A stretch of DNA of 64,000 nucleotides from Mycoplasma sp. (GTDB lineage Bacteria > Bacillota_I > Bacilli_A > Mycoplasmatales > Metamycoplasmataceae), in the NCBI GenBank assembly GCA_014803855.1, contig JAAVAX010000006.1, forward strand, positions 108,079 through 172,078. Reading direction: 5' to 3'. Shown one piece after another: positions 54,720 through 64,000 of this stretch. The notes under the pieces were generated by a model. The model saw only the letters and a program-made list of their open reading frames with translations. It was not told the DNA's origin and searched no databases. Positions within the stretch are counted from its first letter, which is position 1. Every line of letters begins with the position of its first letter. The position numbers and the translations under genes were made by a program.

Positions 54720-56476
54720 TAGTTATTTACCTCTATAATACTTTCTATTAGTTTTTTTAATCCAGTCATATATTGACCATCTTTAATTAATTTTTCACTT
54801 TTCAAAACTTTGTCATCATATATATCATTAACTAATCTTTTATATGCATATTCTGTGTTAATTAAACTAAATGATTTTAAAATAACAACTTTTTTTAAGA
54901 CATTATTAATGAAACTCACTATTAATTTAAATAATTCATCAACATGAGTTTTCAAAGTTTTTTCATCATATTTAATATTATCTAAAATGTAAGAATCTAT
55001 TTTTTGTTTGTTTCTTTCAATTGAAAATATATTCTCATCATCTTCTTTTGTTAGTTTAATATTGAATTTCTTAATATCAGATAAACCGGATATATATATT
55101 TTCTTTAATCTATTATATCTCAAACCTTGGCTAATTCCTTCAGTATAAAATGAATCAATTATTTTGTCTAGTTCATTACAAGCATCAACAAAAGAACACA
55201 TTAGCAAAAATACCTTTTTATAATGGTCTTGTTTAGATATATATGAGACATTTTTATTAACCATACTATCAGAATATGTCAAAATTGAAGATAATATAGT
55301 ATTATTTAAATTTTCAATCTCAGATAAATTTGATTTTAAGTTTCAATAAAACATTTTATCAATGTGAACCACACTCTCGCAAGCAGCTTTTAATTCATTA
55401 TATTTATTATTCAATAACCCTAGATATTTTCTAATTTGTTCTAGACCATTTGTTTTAAAAAAACTTCAAGCTCTCAGTTCTTGAGATAGAACTTGAACTA
55501 ACCCGCTTAAACTTTTTAAATATTTTCTTGTTCAAAGATCTGCATTGTGTGTATCTAATTGATAAAAATGTCATTTTGCTTGCATTAATTCATCTTCAAT
55601 ATTTTTTAAATATGTATTTACATTTAAATTATCAAAATTAATATCAAATCTTTCTTTTAATGAATCAATATGTTTTTTAATTTTTAAATAATCATTATTA
55701 TCAAATAAATATTTTTTCAAACTCTTATAGTGATTATCAAAAATTAGTAATTCAAATAACATTTTTTTAAATCTAGCAAAAGAACCAAATGTTTCTTCAT
55801 CTTGCTTAAAATTATTTACACTTTCCTCTGCTTCACCAAGATATGTTTGGATTTTTTGCATTTTATCATTAATATTTTTTACAAAATCATCATTGTTAAT
55901 TTCATTTAATCATTTTGTTATTTTTTCATCAATACTTTTGTAGATTTTTTCATACTCATATTTTTTTCTAGAAAATTCTATTATAGGATTAATGAATTTC
56001 AATGATTCTTCATTAACATTCTTCTTTATATCATTAAGTTTATTTTTTTCTTCTTCTACTTCAAAAACAATTTTTTTACATGAAAAAACTTTTGAATTTT
56101 TTAATCTATCTAATAAATCATTTTTTAATATTTCCAAATTTTTTATTTTTTCTTCAATAGTTATTGTTTGAGATGCAAATTGCTCCTTTTTTTTGTTTAA
56201 ATCATCCATCTTAATGTCATTCAATTTTATTTGATCATTTGGAGAAGAAGTCATTTCTTCAATTAATGTTTTTTCTTGTTCTTGTAGTCTAACATCTACA
56301 GTACGCAAAACAGTTAATGTGTCAATATATGGCTCTTCTTTCAAAAAAATTTCTAATTCATCTAGATACTTTGCATATTTTTTTAGATACAATCATTTTA
56401 ATGCAATAAAAAGTATTATTATTACTATGGGAATAGGTATAAGTGTTGATAATAAAATGGTACCAATTAAATTCAT
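54719..56476 (-). CDS. EzrA-like membrane-anchored coiled-coil protein
   Basis: The 585-residue protein has one N-terminal membrane helix (IPIPIVIIILFIALKW). A long cytosolic region follows, dominated by helical, Glu/Lys/Leu-rich segments (residues about 30-580) with spectrin-like spacing and no enzymatic motif. Size, topology and location directly upstream of thiI match EzrA of Firmicutes, where ezrA-nifZ-thiI are neighbours. EzrA modulates FtsZ ring placement. The call rests on architecture and neighbourhood, not on sequence similarity I can measure. Confidence 0.6.
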
Positions 56477-56718
56477 AATTATATAAAATTATACTTTTTA
56501 ACTAAACATCTAATTTTAAAAATAATGGAATTAAATACTTGTGTATTAAACACTTAAAAATCACATTAGTAATCATTAGAACATTCTTTTTTAAATTTAC
56601 TTATTCATATTATTTAGATATTAATCATGTGTATCTTTATAATTTTAAAAGATAAACTAAAAAAGTCATTTTATTCAATTGAAATAATTTTAGTAAAAAA
56701 TTATAGTATCATTAAATT

Positions 56719-57615
56719 ATGTCTAAAAATAATAAAAATAAAATTAAATTTGAAGAGCAATTTCCAACATTAGATGGTAAGATAATTTTTTTACAATCTT
56801 TTGACTTGATTAATTTACAAAAAGCAGCAAAAATAGGTAATATATCCGGTTCAAAATTAAAAAACAAGGATGAAGCCATTAAATCTATTTTGTCTTTTGA
56901 TTTAAAAAATAAATTCATTATTTGTAGAAATATTTTTAGTAATTATGAAGAATATTCTAAACACAAAGTTAATGATAATGAAATATTAAGAACAATTGAA
57001 TTTAATGCATATAAGGCTCGCAAGATGAAAAATTCAAAATTCAAAAAAATGAAAAAAATCAAAAATGAATTAACTAATGAGTTAGAAATAGCAAATTGAC
57101 AAAATAATATAGATGATACACTAGATATTAATTATGAAAGTAATTTTAAATCGAGTGATTTAGAAGATAATAGAAACAATCATACTTTAGAGAAAACAAT
57201 TAAGAAAATTTTAATGGATTCTAATTTTAGAAATAGAATAACAAAAACATTTAATTTTAATTCATCTAGGAAAAATTGATTATCCAGATTAGATAAAGAA
57301 CTTAAAAGAGAACAAGAAGAGCACAAAATGAGAATGAATAATATTTGAGAATCATCAAATAAGAGACAAGAACATTTACAAGAGAGATATCTAAAAATTA
57401 TTGCAGAAGAACTTAATTATATGAATATGGTTATGAGTGAATTAATAAAATTAAATACATACAATAGAAAGTTACATTCTAAATACAATTTGTTAACAGA
57501 AGAAAATTTATTTGAGACAACAAAAATTAATTTAAATTCAAAAAATAATATGGAAAAAAATATAAGAACAATTGCAACCACCATTTCATTAAAAATACCT
57601 AAGAAGGAATATTAA
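56719..57615 (+). CDS. Hypothetical charged, probably coiled-coil protein
   Basis: The 298-residue protein is rich in Lys, Asn and Glu, without membrane segments. Segments such as KARKMKNSKFKKMKKIK and WLSRLDKELKREQEEHKMRM look helical or coiled-coil. No family motif is recognised. The start is ATG 56719, preceded by a TATAGT-type box. The 242 bp before it contain no gene. It is upstream of the Asp23-fakA genes but separated from them by 53 bp and a separate TATAAT, so it is probably its own unit. Confidence 0.6.
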
Positions 57616-57668
57616 TTATAGTCTTAAAATCCTAACATTTTATTGTGATATAATTAAATATCTAAAAT

Positions 57669-57974
57669 ATGGAAAACAATGCATTAACTAAATTAACTAA
57701 ACAAATAGATCTAATACTAGAAACTATTCCTGGAATTGTTGGTTTTGCTCCAATATTTGATTATGCTGAAAATAATAATAAGACCACATGCAGCATTGTT
57801 GATCATAAAAACAATAATAATTTAGAAATATCTATTGGTATTATTATAAATAGAAATGTTGCTTCAAAGAATTTATCTAATGATATTTATAAAGCAATTA
57901 ATTTTAGTTTCAAGAACAAAAAAAACTTGTATAGTCTAAAAAAATTAAACATATATATAAAAGGGGTTGTGTAA
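57669..57974 (+). CDS. Asp23/YloU-family protein
   Basis: The 101-residue protein matches the small Asp23 (alkaline shock protein) family in size and pattern: LTKQIDLILETIPGIVGF, IDL-type hydrophobic strands and LEISIGIIINRNVASKNL. In Firmicutes, yloU precedes the yloV/fakA gene, the same order seen here. Function is not established, though some Asp23 proteins associate with membrane or cell wall stress. It ends with TAA directly before fakA. Confidence 0.7.
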   Translation: MENNALTKLTKQIDLILETIPGIVGFAPIFDYAENNNKTTCSIVDHKNNNNLEISIGIIINRNVASKNLSNDIYKAINFSFKNKKNLYSLKKLNIYIKGVV

Positions 57975-57975
57975 A

Positions 57976-59616
57976 ATGGAAACTTTGAAAGTCACTAAAC
58001 TAAAAAAAATTATTGAATCTGCTTCAAACAAATTATTTAATAATAAAGAGAGAATAGATGCATTAAATGTTTTCCCTGTACCAGATGGTGATACAGGGAC
58101 TAATATGTCTTCTACATTTCAAAAAGCTATTCAAATAATTGAAAAGAATGATTTTAAATCAGTGGGTGAATTAATTGAAACAGTATCTAAAAACATGCTA
58201 TTATCTGCAAGGGGAAATAGTGGAGTTATACTATCACAAATATTTAAAGGTTTTTCTAATGCATGATCTTCATTGAATGAATTAACTATAAATGATATTA
58301 TTAAAGGATTTTCAGAAGCTTCTAAAACAGCTTATCAATCTGTTCTAAAACCTATTGAAGGGACCATTTTAACTGTTATTAGGGAAACTGCTGAAGGATT
58401 GGAAAAAATTAAAATAACAAAACACACAACAATGAGCAAAGTATTTGAATTTGCAGTTCAATATGCAAAAAAATCTCTTGAAAACACACCAAATCTCTTA
58501 CCAGTATTAAAAGAAGTCGGTGTTGTTGATTCTGGTGGTGAAGGTTTATTAATGATATTGGAAGGTATGAAATCATCTATTGATGGTTATGATATTGAAA
58601 TTGATTTAAATTCAACTAAACCTTTATCTGTTGTTTCTAATACTGAAGTTTATTCAGGTGAATTTGGATATTGTACTGAATTGATTATCAAGATAGAGAA
58701 TGTAGAAAAATTTGTAAAAGACAAATTTGTTTCACAAATTGAAAAACTTGGTAATTCTATGGTCATAGTTAATGATGGTAATTTGTTAAAATTACACATT
58801 CACACTATTCATCCAGGTAAAGTTCTAAACACTGGTCAAAAAATTGGTGAATTCATGAGTGTTAAAGTTGAAAATATGACTGAGCAAGCAAACAATACCA
58901 AATCAAATGTTGAAGGTATTAAAAATTATGAAATGACTAGAGTTCAACCTACCAAAAAAAATGGAGTAATATCATGTAATGCTGGTTCTGGGTTCATTAA
59001 CATTATGAAAGAGTTAGAGTGTGATTACATTATTGAGGGTGGACAATCAAATAATCCTTCTGCTCAAGACATTATTGAAGCTATTGATATTGTAAATGCT
59101 GAAAATATTATTATCTTACCTAACAACTCTAATATTATTCTTGCTGCTCAACAAGCATCAAAAATTAAATCTGATAGAAATATACAAATTATTCCAACTA
59201 AATCTCAAGTTGAAGGTATTACAGCAATAATGAATTATTCATCTGAATTAGATGTAGAAGATAACTTACAAGAAATTGAACAAAGCTTAAAAAATTTAAC
59301 TGTTGGTGAAATAACTCAAGCTATTAAAGATACTAAAATAGATAATGTGAAAATTAAATTAGGTTCATATTTAATGATGATGAATCACAAAATTATTGGA
59401 ACCAAAAAAGATGCAATTTCAGCTTCAAAAAGTTTAATTGACAAAATGATTAAAGCTAATAAAAAATGTCAATTATTAGTTATTTATTATGGAAATAATG
59501 TATCTGAATTAGATGCTAAAGAAATTGAAAAATATGTTTTAAGTAAATATGATGTAGAAGTTCAAATTCAAAATGGTGATCAATATATTTATGATTATAT
59601 GTTTGGATTGGAGTAG
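57976..59616 (+). CDS. fakA: Fatty acid kinase subunit A (DAK2 domain, YloV family)
   Basis: The 546-residue protein has an N-terminal DAK2 kinase domain: LNVFPVPDGDTGTNM (metal/ATP loop DGDTGxNM), LLSARGNSGVILSQIF and VVDSGGEGLL. Its C-terminal half (residues about 200-546) is the FakA domain that binds FakB, including VGVVDSGGE and INTMI-type segments. It phosphorylates exogenous fatty acids presented by FakB (not visible here), feeding PlsX/PlsY. The start chosen is ATG 57976, one base after the asp23 stop. Confidence 0.93.
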
Positions 59617-59619
59617 ATA

Positions 59620-60612
59620 ATGGAAAAAACTATCATATTTGATGTAATGGGTAATGATAATGGGGTTAAAGCTGCATGTTTAGCCGCATATGATTTTGTT
59701 CATGCAAATATTGAGTATAAATTAATCCTTGTAGGAGATCAAAATGAAATTAAAAAATATTGTTCTGAAAATGAGCAAATAAAAATATTTCATAATCCTA
59801 ATACTGTTTCTAAATCAACTGAAGATTTACTTGATTCATACAAAGAGGATAACTCAATGAATAGTGCTCTTAAACTATTAAAAGAACAAAAAGGTGCTGC
59901 TGTTTTATCTTCTGGAGATAGTGGCAAATACTTAGCTTCATCAATAATGATAGTAAAAAGATTACCAAACATAACTAGACCTGCCTTTATGTCTATAATT
60001 CCCACTATTCATCCAAGTAAAAAATTTATTTTATTGGATGAAGGTGCTAATTTAAATACTAATGAAGAATACCTTATTCAATGAGCTAAATTAGGTGCAT
60101 CATTTTCAAAAAGTATTTTAAATGTAACTAGTCCAAAAGTTTCAATTTTAAATATAGGTACAGAATCATACAAAGGATTTGATTATCATAAAAAGGCTAA
60201 TCAAATATTGAGATCATCTAATTTAAAATTTGAGTATCAAGGTTTTATTGAATCAAGATATTTACTTGAAGGAAAAGCTGATGTTGTTGTAGCTGATGGG
60301 TATAGTGGAAATATTGCATTAAAATCATTAGAAGGAACTGTTTTATCATTTACTAAATTATTAAAATCTAAAATAAATAAGAATTTTTGGAGAAAATTTT
60401 GTGCTTTTTTAATGCGTGGAGCTTTTAAAGAAGTAAAAGAACAATTGGATTATAGAAATGTTGGAGCTGCTTGAATACTAGGTGTTAATGGTATTGTTAT
60501 TAAAGCACATGGTAATAGTGATGTTAAGGCTTATATTGGAGCGTTAAATCAAATTAAATCAGCCATTGAGTCAAATGCTCTGGAAGAATTTAAAAAATCA
60601 TTGGAAAAATAA
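59620..60612 (+). CDS. plsX: Phosphate acyltransferase PlsX
   Basis: The 330-residue protein has the PlsX N-terminus with IIFDVMGNDNGVKAA (the DxMGxD region), AAVLSSGDSGKYLASS, RPAFMSIIPT and VVVADGYSGNIALKSLEGT. It converts acyl-ACP or acyl phosphate into acyl-phosphate for phospholipid synthesis. Directly after fakA, consistent with a fatty-acid incorporation operon. Trp codons are TGA, as at the QWAKLG site. Confidence 0.92.
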
Positions 60613-60615
60613 AGA

Positions 60616-61290
60616 ATGAAATATAAACATAATTTAGAACCTCTATTTAGAATATTAGGCATTAAACCTAAAAGTATTAAGTTTTATTACCAAGCATTAA
60701 CTCATAAAACTTTTTCAAATGAAAATAGAGAATTTCAATCTTATGAAAAATTAGAATTTCTTGGAGATTCAATTTTGCAAATGTACTCTAGTTTGTATAT
60801 TTTTAATACATTTCCAAATGATTATGAAGGTACTATGAGTATTATAAGAGCTAATAATGTTTCTTCTGATTCTCTAGCAAAAATTGTTAAAAAACATAAA
60901 ATAAATGCATTTTTAATATGCTCTAATAATGCTGATGAATTAATGAATAATAATAAAATATGCTCTGATATATTTGAATCTTTATTGGCTGCAATATATT
61001 TAGATTTAGGTGAAAAACAAGCATTAAAATTTCTAAATAATTTTCTTTTTAAAAATATCAAAACTAATCAGAATAATACTGAAAATTTAAAAGATCCTAA
61101 AACAAGATTGCAAGAATTATTACAGCCAATGTTTAAAAATCCTGTTTCATATGATTGTAAACAAAATAATAATATATGAAGTTGCAAAGTTACATGTTCC
61201 AATATAATATATGGCAAAGGACAAGGAAAAACAAAAAAAGAAGCAGAAATTAATTCTGCTAAAAATGCTCTTAAAAAATTTAAAATTTAA
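60616..61290 (+). CDS. rnc: Ribonuclease III
   Basis: The 224-residue double-strand-specific nuclease has YEKLEFLGDSILQMYSSLYIF, the RNase III signature with catalytic Glu and Asp, and SDIFESLLAAIYLDLGE, the second acidic pair. A C-terminal dsRNA-binding domain (DPKTRLQELLQP, then YGKGQGKTKKEAEINSAKNAL) follows. Length fits. It starts three bases after plsX, the plsX-rnc order common in Firmicutes, and precedes no other gene on this strand. Confidence 0.95.
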
Positions 61291-61302
61291 TATTAATATC
61301 TT

Positions 61303-62130
61303 TTATTTTTTGATGAATTTTTTATAAATTATTCATCCTAAGAATGGGAATATTAATATGATTAAAATTGACATAAAAAATATTTTTGCATATAATTTAT
61401 TTTTATTTCTAACCATTTCATCAATTTCTACTTGAGAAATTACTTCATTACCAAAGAATGATTGAATGTCAATTATTCTTTTTTTTCTATATATAGTGAA
61501 ATAAATATGAAGCACTAATGTAATAATTAAAATTGAAATTAAAACAAATCCAATATTTTCAGGATTATTTGCAATAGCTTTTATTCAATCCTTAAATCTA
61601 AATATTCATCAATTAACATCTTTTAATCATCAAAATAAAAGTGTAAAAATAATTCCATAAAATAAAAAAGCTATAACTATCCAATTTTGTCTTGTTTGAG
61701 ATTTAAATAATTTTAGATACATATTAGAAACAAATGGTGGCGTAAGTCTAGAGCCAGCTACTATAGACTCCCTATACAAATTAATTGAAATATTTAAATG
61801 TTTTGTATCTAAGATAACGCTAATTAATTTTCAACTAGCTAAAATAAAACTTATGGCTGCAGGTATAAATCAAAATTTATTAGTTTTCTCAAAGAAAATA
61901 GTAGATATAAGAATTATTCATATGCTAATAGCTAAAAGAATTGTTGATAAAAAACATATTAAGAAATTTTGTTTATTTTTTTCATGTTTAAATACTTTAT
62001 AAATACCATTAGGTATTATCCCCTTTGGATCTCTAATGTATGAAGAATCTATTTTTTTTAAAGAAACTTTTTCAGGAGATTCAATAAAAGTAATTGTTCC
62101 AGTATTATAAATAGGTTTTAAATCCAACAT
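61303..62130 (-). CDS. Membrane protein of unknown function, in an ABC transporter operon
   Basis: The 275-residue protein has about five membrane helices after an 80-residue cytosolic start (GTITFIESPEKVSLKK, SSYIRDPKGIIPNGIY). The first helix contains FLICFLSTILLAISIW. No catalytic motif is seen. It is five bases downstream of the ABC ATPase gene, so it is probably an accessory subunit of that transporter. Trp is TGA in several helices. Confidence 0.65.
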
Positions 62131-62135
62131 ATTAA

Positions 62136-63110
62136 CTAACCTTCTACCTTTTCATCACTTACTATTTTACCTTTATTTAGAAAAATTTTTCTACTTGCAT
62201 ATTTAATCATATTTGGGTCATGAGAAACCATAACAATTGTAGTTCCATACTCCTTATTAATTTTCCGTAATAATTCCATTACAGCAACACTAGTATTTTT
62301 GTCTAAAGCACTAGTAGGTTCATCAGCAAATATAATATTGGCATCTTTAGCTATAGCTCTCATAATAGAAATTCTTTGTTGTTGCCCGCCAGACATTTGA
62401 GAAGGATATTTATTCATAACATCTAATAGATCAAATTCCTCAAATAATTTTTTAATATCAATATCTTTTTTGTTCTTTTGTAATATTGCTCCTGTTTCAA
62501 CATTTTCATATCCTGTTATATTATTTAAAAGATGATATTGTTGGAATATAAATGCAACATTTTGTCTCCTAAATTTAGTTAACTGTTCATTTGATAAATA
62601 TGGCAAATTTGTATTAGCTACAACAACATTCCCTAGTGTTGCTCTATCCAAACCAGACATGATATTTAAAAGTGTAGATTTACCACTACCTGATTTACCA
62701 AATAGAATTACAAATTCTCCTTTTTTAATATCAATATTTAAATTATTTAATATTTTGACTATTTTATTTTTTCCAACAATGTAATCTTTTGAAACATTTT
62801 TCAATTCAATAATATAACCATATCTATTATTTAAATTTATAAATCTATCTTTTTTTCTTTTTCTTTTTATTATCTTAATATACCTTCTATCAACAGTTAT
62901 TATTTCCTGATTTGAACCATCATTATTTTTTTCACTAGAAAAATTATTATTGTTATCATATTTAAATTTTAAATCACCAGTATCAACAAAAAATTCTTCA
63001 TAAGAATTATCATGAATGTAATTAGGGTTTACTATATTTTTTGACCTTTTGTATAGTTCCTTTATTTTTTTATTTCTTTTTCTAAAAATTTTTTGAAAAA
63101 AAATATTCAT
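62136..63110 (-). CDS. ABC transporter ATP-binding protein (LolD/MacB-like)
   Basis: The 324-residue protein has a nucleotide-binding domain from about residue 100: [20 protein letters not shown] (Walker A), MSGGQQQRISIMRAI (signature), ANIIFADEPTSALD (Walker B) and VMVSHDP (His switch). FIFQQYHLLNNITGYENVETG is the Q-loop. The first 98 residues are a basic and acidic N-terminal extension not typical of the LolD/MacB family. It is followed by the accessory membrane gene and preceded, 3 bases away, by the FtsX-like permease. Substrate unknown. Confidence 0.9.
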   Translation of the reverse strand: MNIFFQKIFRKRNKKIKELYKRSKNIVNPNYIHDNSYEEFFVDTGDLKFKYDNNNNFSSEKNNDGSNQEIITVDRRYIKIIKRKRKKDRFINLNNRYGYIIELKNVSKDYIVGKNKIVKILNNLNIDIKKGEFVILFGKSGSGKSTLLNIMSGLDRATLGNVVVANTNLPYLSNEQLTKFRRQNVAFIFQQYHLLNNITGYENVETGAILQKNKKDIDIKKLFEEFDLLDVMNKYPSQMSGGQQQRISIMRAIAKDANIIFADEPTSALDKNTSVAVMELLRKINKEYGTTIVMVSHDPNMIKYASRKIFLNKGKIVSDEKVEG

Positions 63111-63113
63111 AAT

Positions 63114-64000
63114 TTACACTCCTTTCAATAAAATAATTGGTTTTATTCTTCCTTGGATAATTCAAGAAATAAGACTAGTTATTACAAAAATAAATAATAC
63201 AATACCTAATGTAGCTAGAATGTGTCAAAATGTTAAACTAATAGGAATTAAGATAGATGTAGTTGATAGCACTGCAGATAAGAATAATGGTATGAATAAT
63301 CAAACAATTCCTATTGAAATTAATATAGATATTAAGACAATTGGTATGTATATTGAGAAAAACATCATTATTTTTTCCCTAGACATATAACCTAATATTC
63401 CAAAAATTGCTATGTTTCTCTCATTTTCACTAATAATCATTGATGAAATCATTATTAATATTGTTAATGATATTGCAAAAGAAATAACAATTATGATTAT
63501 CATTCCTTTATTTGCAATAGAGGATGCATTCTCAATATATTCTTGTTCCATACCTTTTGAGGTTGCTGCTAAAAATGCTGATAGTAATGCATCATCACCA
63601 TAAATATCAATAAATTTTTTAATAGCACTATTAGCTCTTTCAGTATTCAAATTATTTTCAGTTTGATCTATAGAACCAGAATTGAACACTAAATTCAAAT
63701 TATTTAGATTTAAGAAATTGGAAATGATTTCATTAATTTGTTCATTATTATATTCAGGGAATATTCTTCTCACATTTGTTGCAAATAAAGATATATTGTC
63801 ATTATAAGAATTTAAATTGTAAAAAATCTGTCTATATGTATTTATTATTTTTTGCTTTTCAGAATCAGTTAATCTAGAAATAGATGATGAATTTGAATAT
63901 GTTATCTTATTATCTGCAGATCAATAACCATTATATGAATATAGTGGTAAGTTATTTTCAAGTGATATAGGACTTGAACTATCTGAAATTAAACCATTAT
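63114..64000 (-). CDS. FtsX/MacB-type ABC transporter permease (5' end outside window)
   Basis: Only the last 295 residues or so are visible, reading from the window end to TAA 63114-63116. A soluble extracellular-like region (with SRLTDSEKQKIINTYRQIFYN and RRIFPEYNNEQINEI) precedes four membrane segments, MIIIIVISFAISLTILIM, then IFGILGYMSREKIMMFFSIY, and two further helices. This matches the C-terminal half of FtsX-family permeases. The partner ATPase gene follows three bases later, with an AAGGAG ribosome binding site at the junction. The transport role is unknown. Confidence 0.85.

Noticed and set aside
56477-56718. Small RNA or gene in the 242-bp gap before the coiled-coil protein
   Set aside because: No open frame, tRNA-like fold or terminator stood out; only a promoter-like box near the downstream start.
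1-64000. CRISPR array or insertion sequence
   Set aside because: No regularly spaced direct repeats and no transposase motif (DDE or HUH) were found; the only recombinase is of the tyrosine type.

Overview
The window is an AT-rich, densely packed chromosomal segment from a mollicute (Mycoplasma in the broad sense). Almost every long gene contains in-frame TGA codons at positions where tryptophan is expected, so all calls use genetic code 4. Genes are short, intergenic spaces are minimal, many neighbours overlap by 1-14 nt, and surface proteins carry mycoplasma-style lipoprotein signals. The species cannot be fixed from the sequence alone.

Layout. 1-6.5 kb: the end of a membrane protein, a tandem pair of membrane glycosyltransferases, a histidine phosphatase, and a LicC-like nucleotidyltransferase overlapping a LicA-like small-molecule kinase. 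6.6-9.7 kb: alaS-ruvX. 9.7-15.8 kb: two very diverged phosphohexomutase-like proteins, the second fused to a flippase-like (LPG_synthase_TM) membrane domain, flanking a family 2 glycosyltransferase and ung. 15.8-20.6 kb: two lipoproteins, uvrA and a tiny Cys-rich gene. 20.7-23.2 kb: a type II restriction-modification (R-M) system (C5 methyltransferase plus HNH nuclease) with a perfect palindrome at its promoter. 23.2-28.2 kb: a pseudouridine synthase, a DUF31 trypsin-like lipoprotein protease and a 782-residue surface protein. 28.2-30.6 kb: a second C5 methyltransferase/HNH pair whose methyltransferase carries a (CT)14 tract that puts it out of frame in this sequence. 30.6-43 kb: housekeeping genes (truB, HAD hydrolase, ribF-like, metK, tsaD/tsaB/tsaE, rpoE-like, argS, S4 protein, dnaN), plus a frameshifted secreted protein and a tyrosine recombinase. 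43-48 kb: SRP RNA, pgi, an S1 protein, an OmpR-type response-regulator-like protein, recO, a hydrolase and tRNA-Trp(CCA). 48-56.5 kb: smc, a glycosyltransferase, gapN, thiI and an ezrA-like gene. 56.7-64 kb: an Asp23-family gene, fakA, plsX and rnc, then a LolD/FtsX-type ABC transporter running off the window.

How the genes fit together. The metabolic genes supply glycolysis (pgi, gapN), fatty acid and phospholipid entry (fakA, plsX), SAM (metK, which feeds both methyltransferases) and tRNA modification (tsaBDE, thiI, truB). A second theme is surface and glycolipid chemistry: four glycosyltransferases, the LicA/LicC-like pair, the phosphohexomutase-like proteins and the flippase-like fusion.

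The observations that most deserve follow-up are the slipped-strand switch in the second R-M system, the two phosphohexomutase-like proteins that appear to have lost their catalytic motifs (one fused to a membrane domain), and an OmpR-type regulator in a lineage generally lacking two-component systems.
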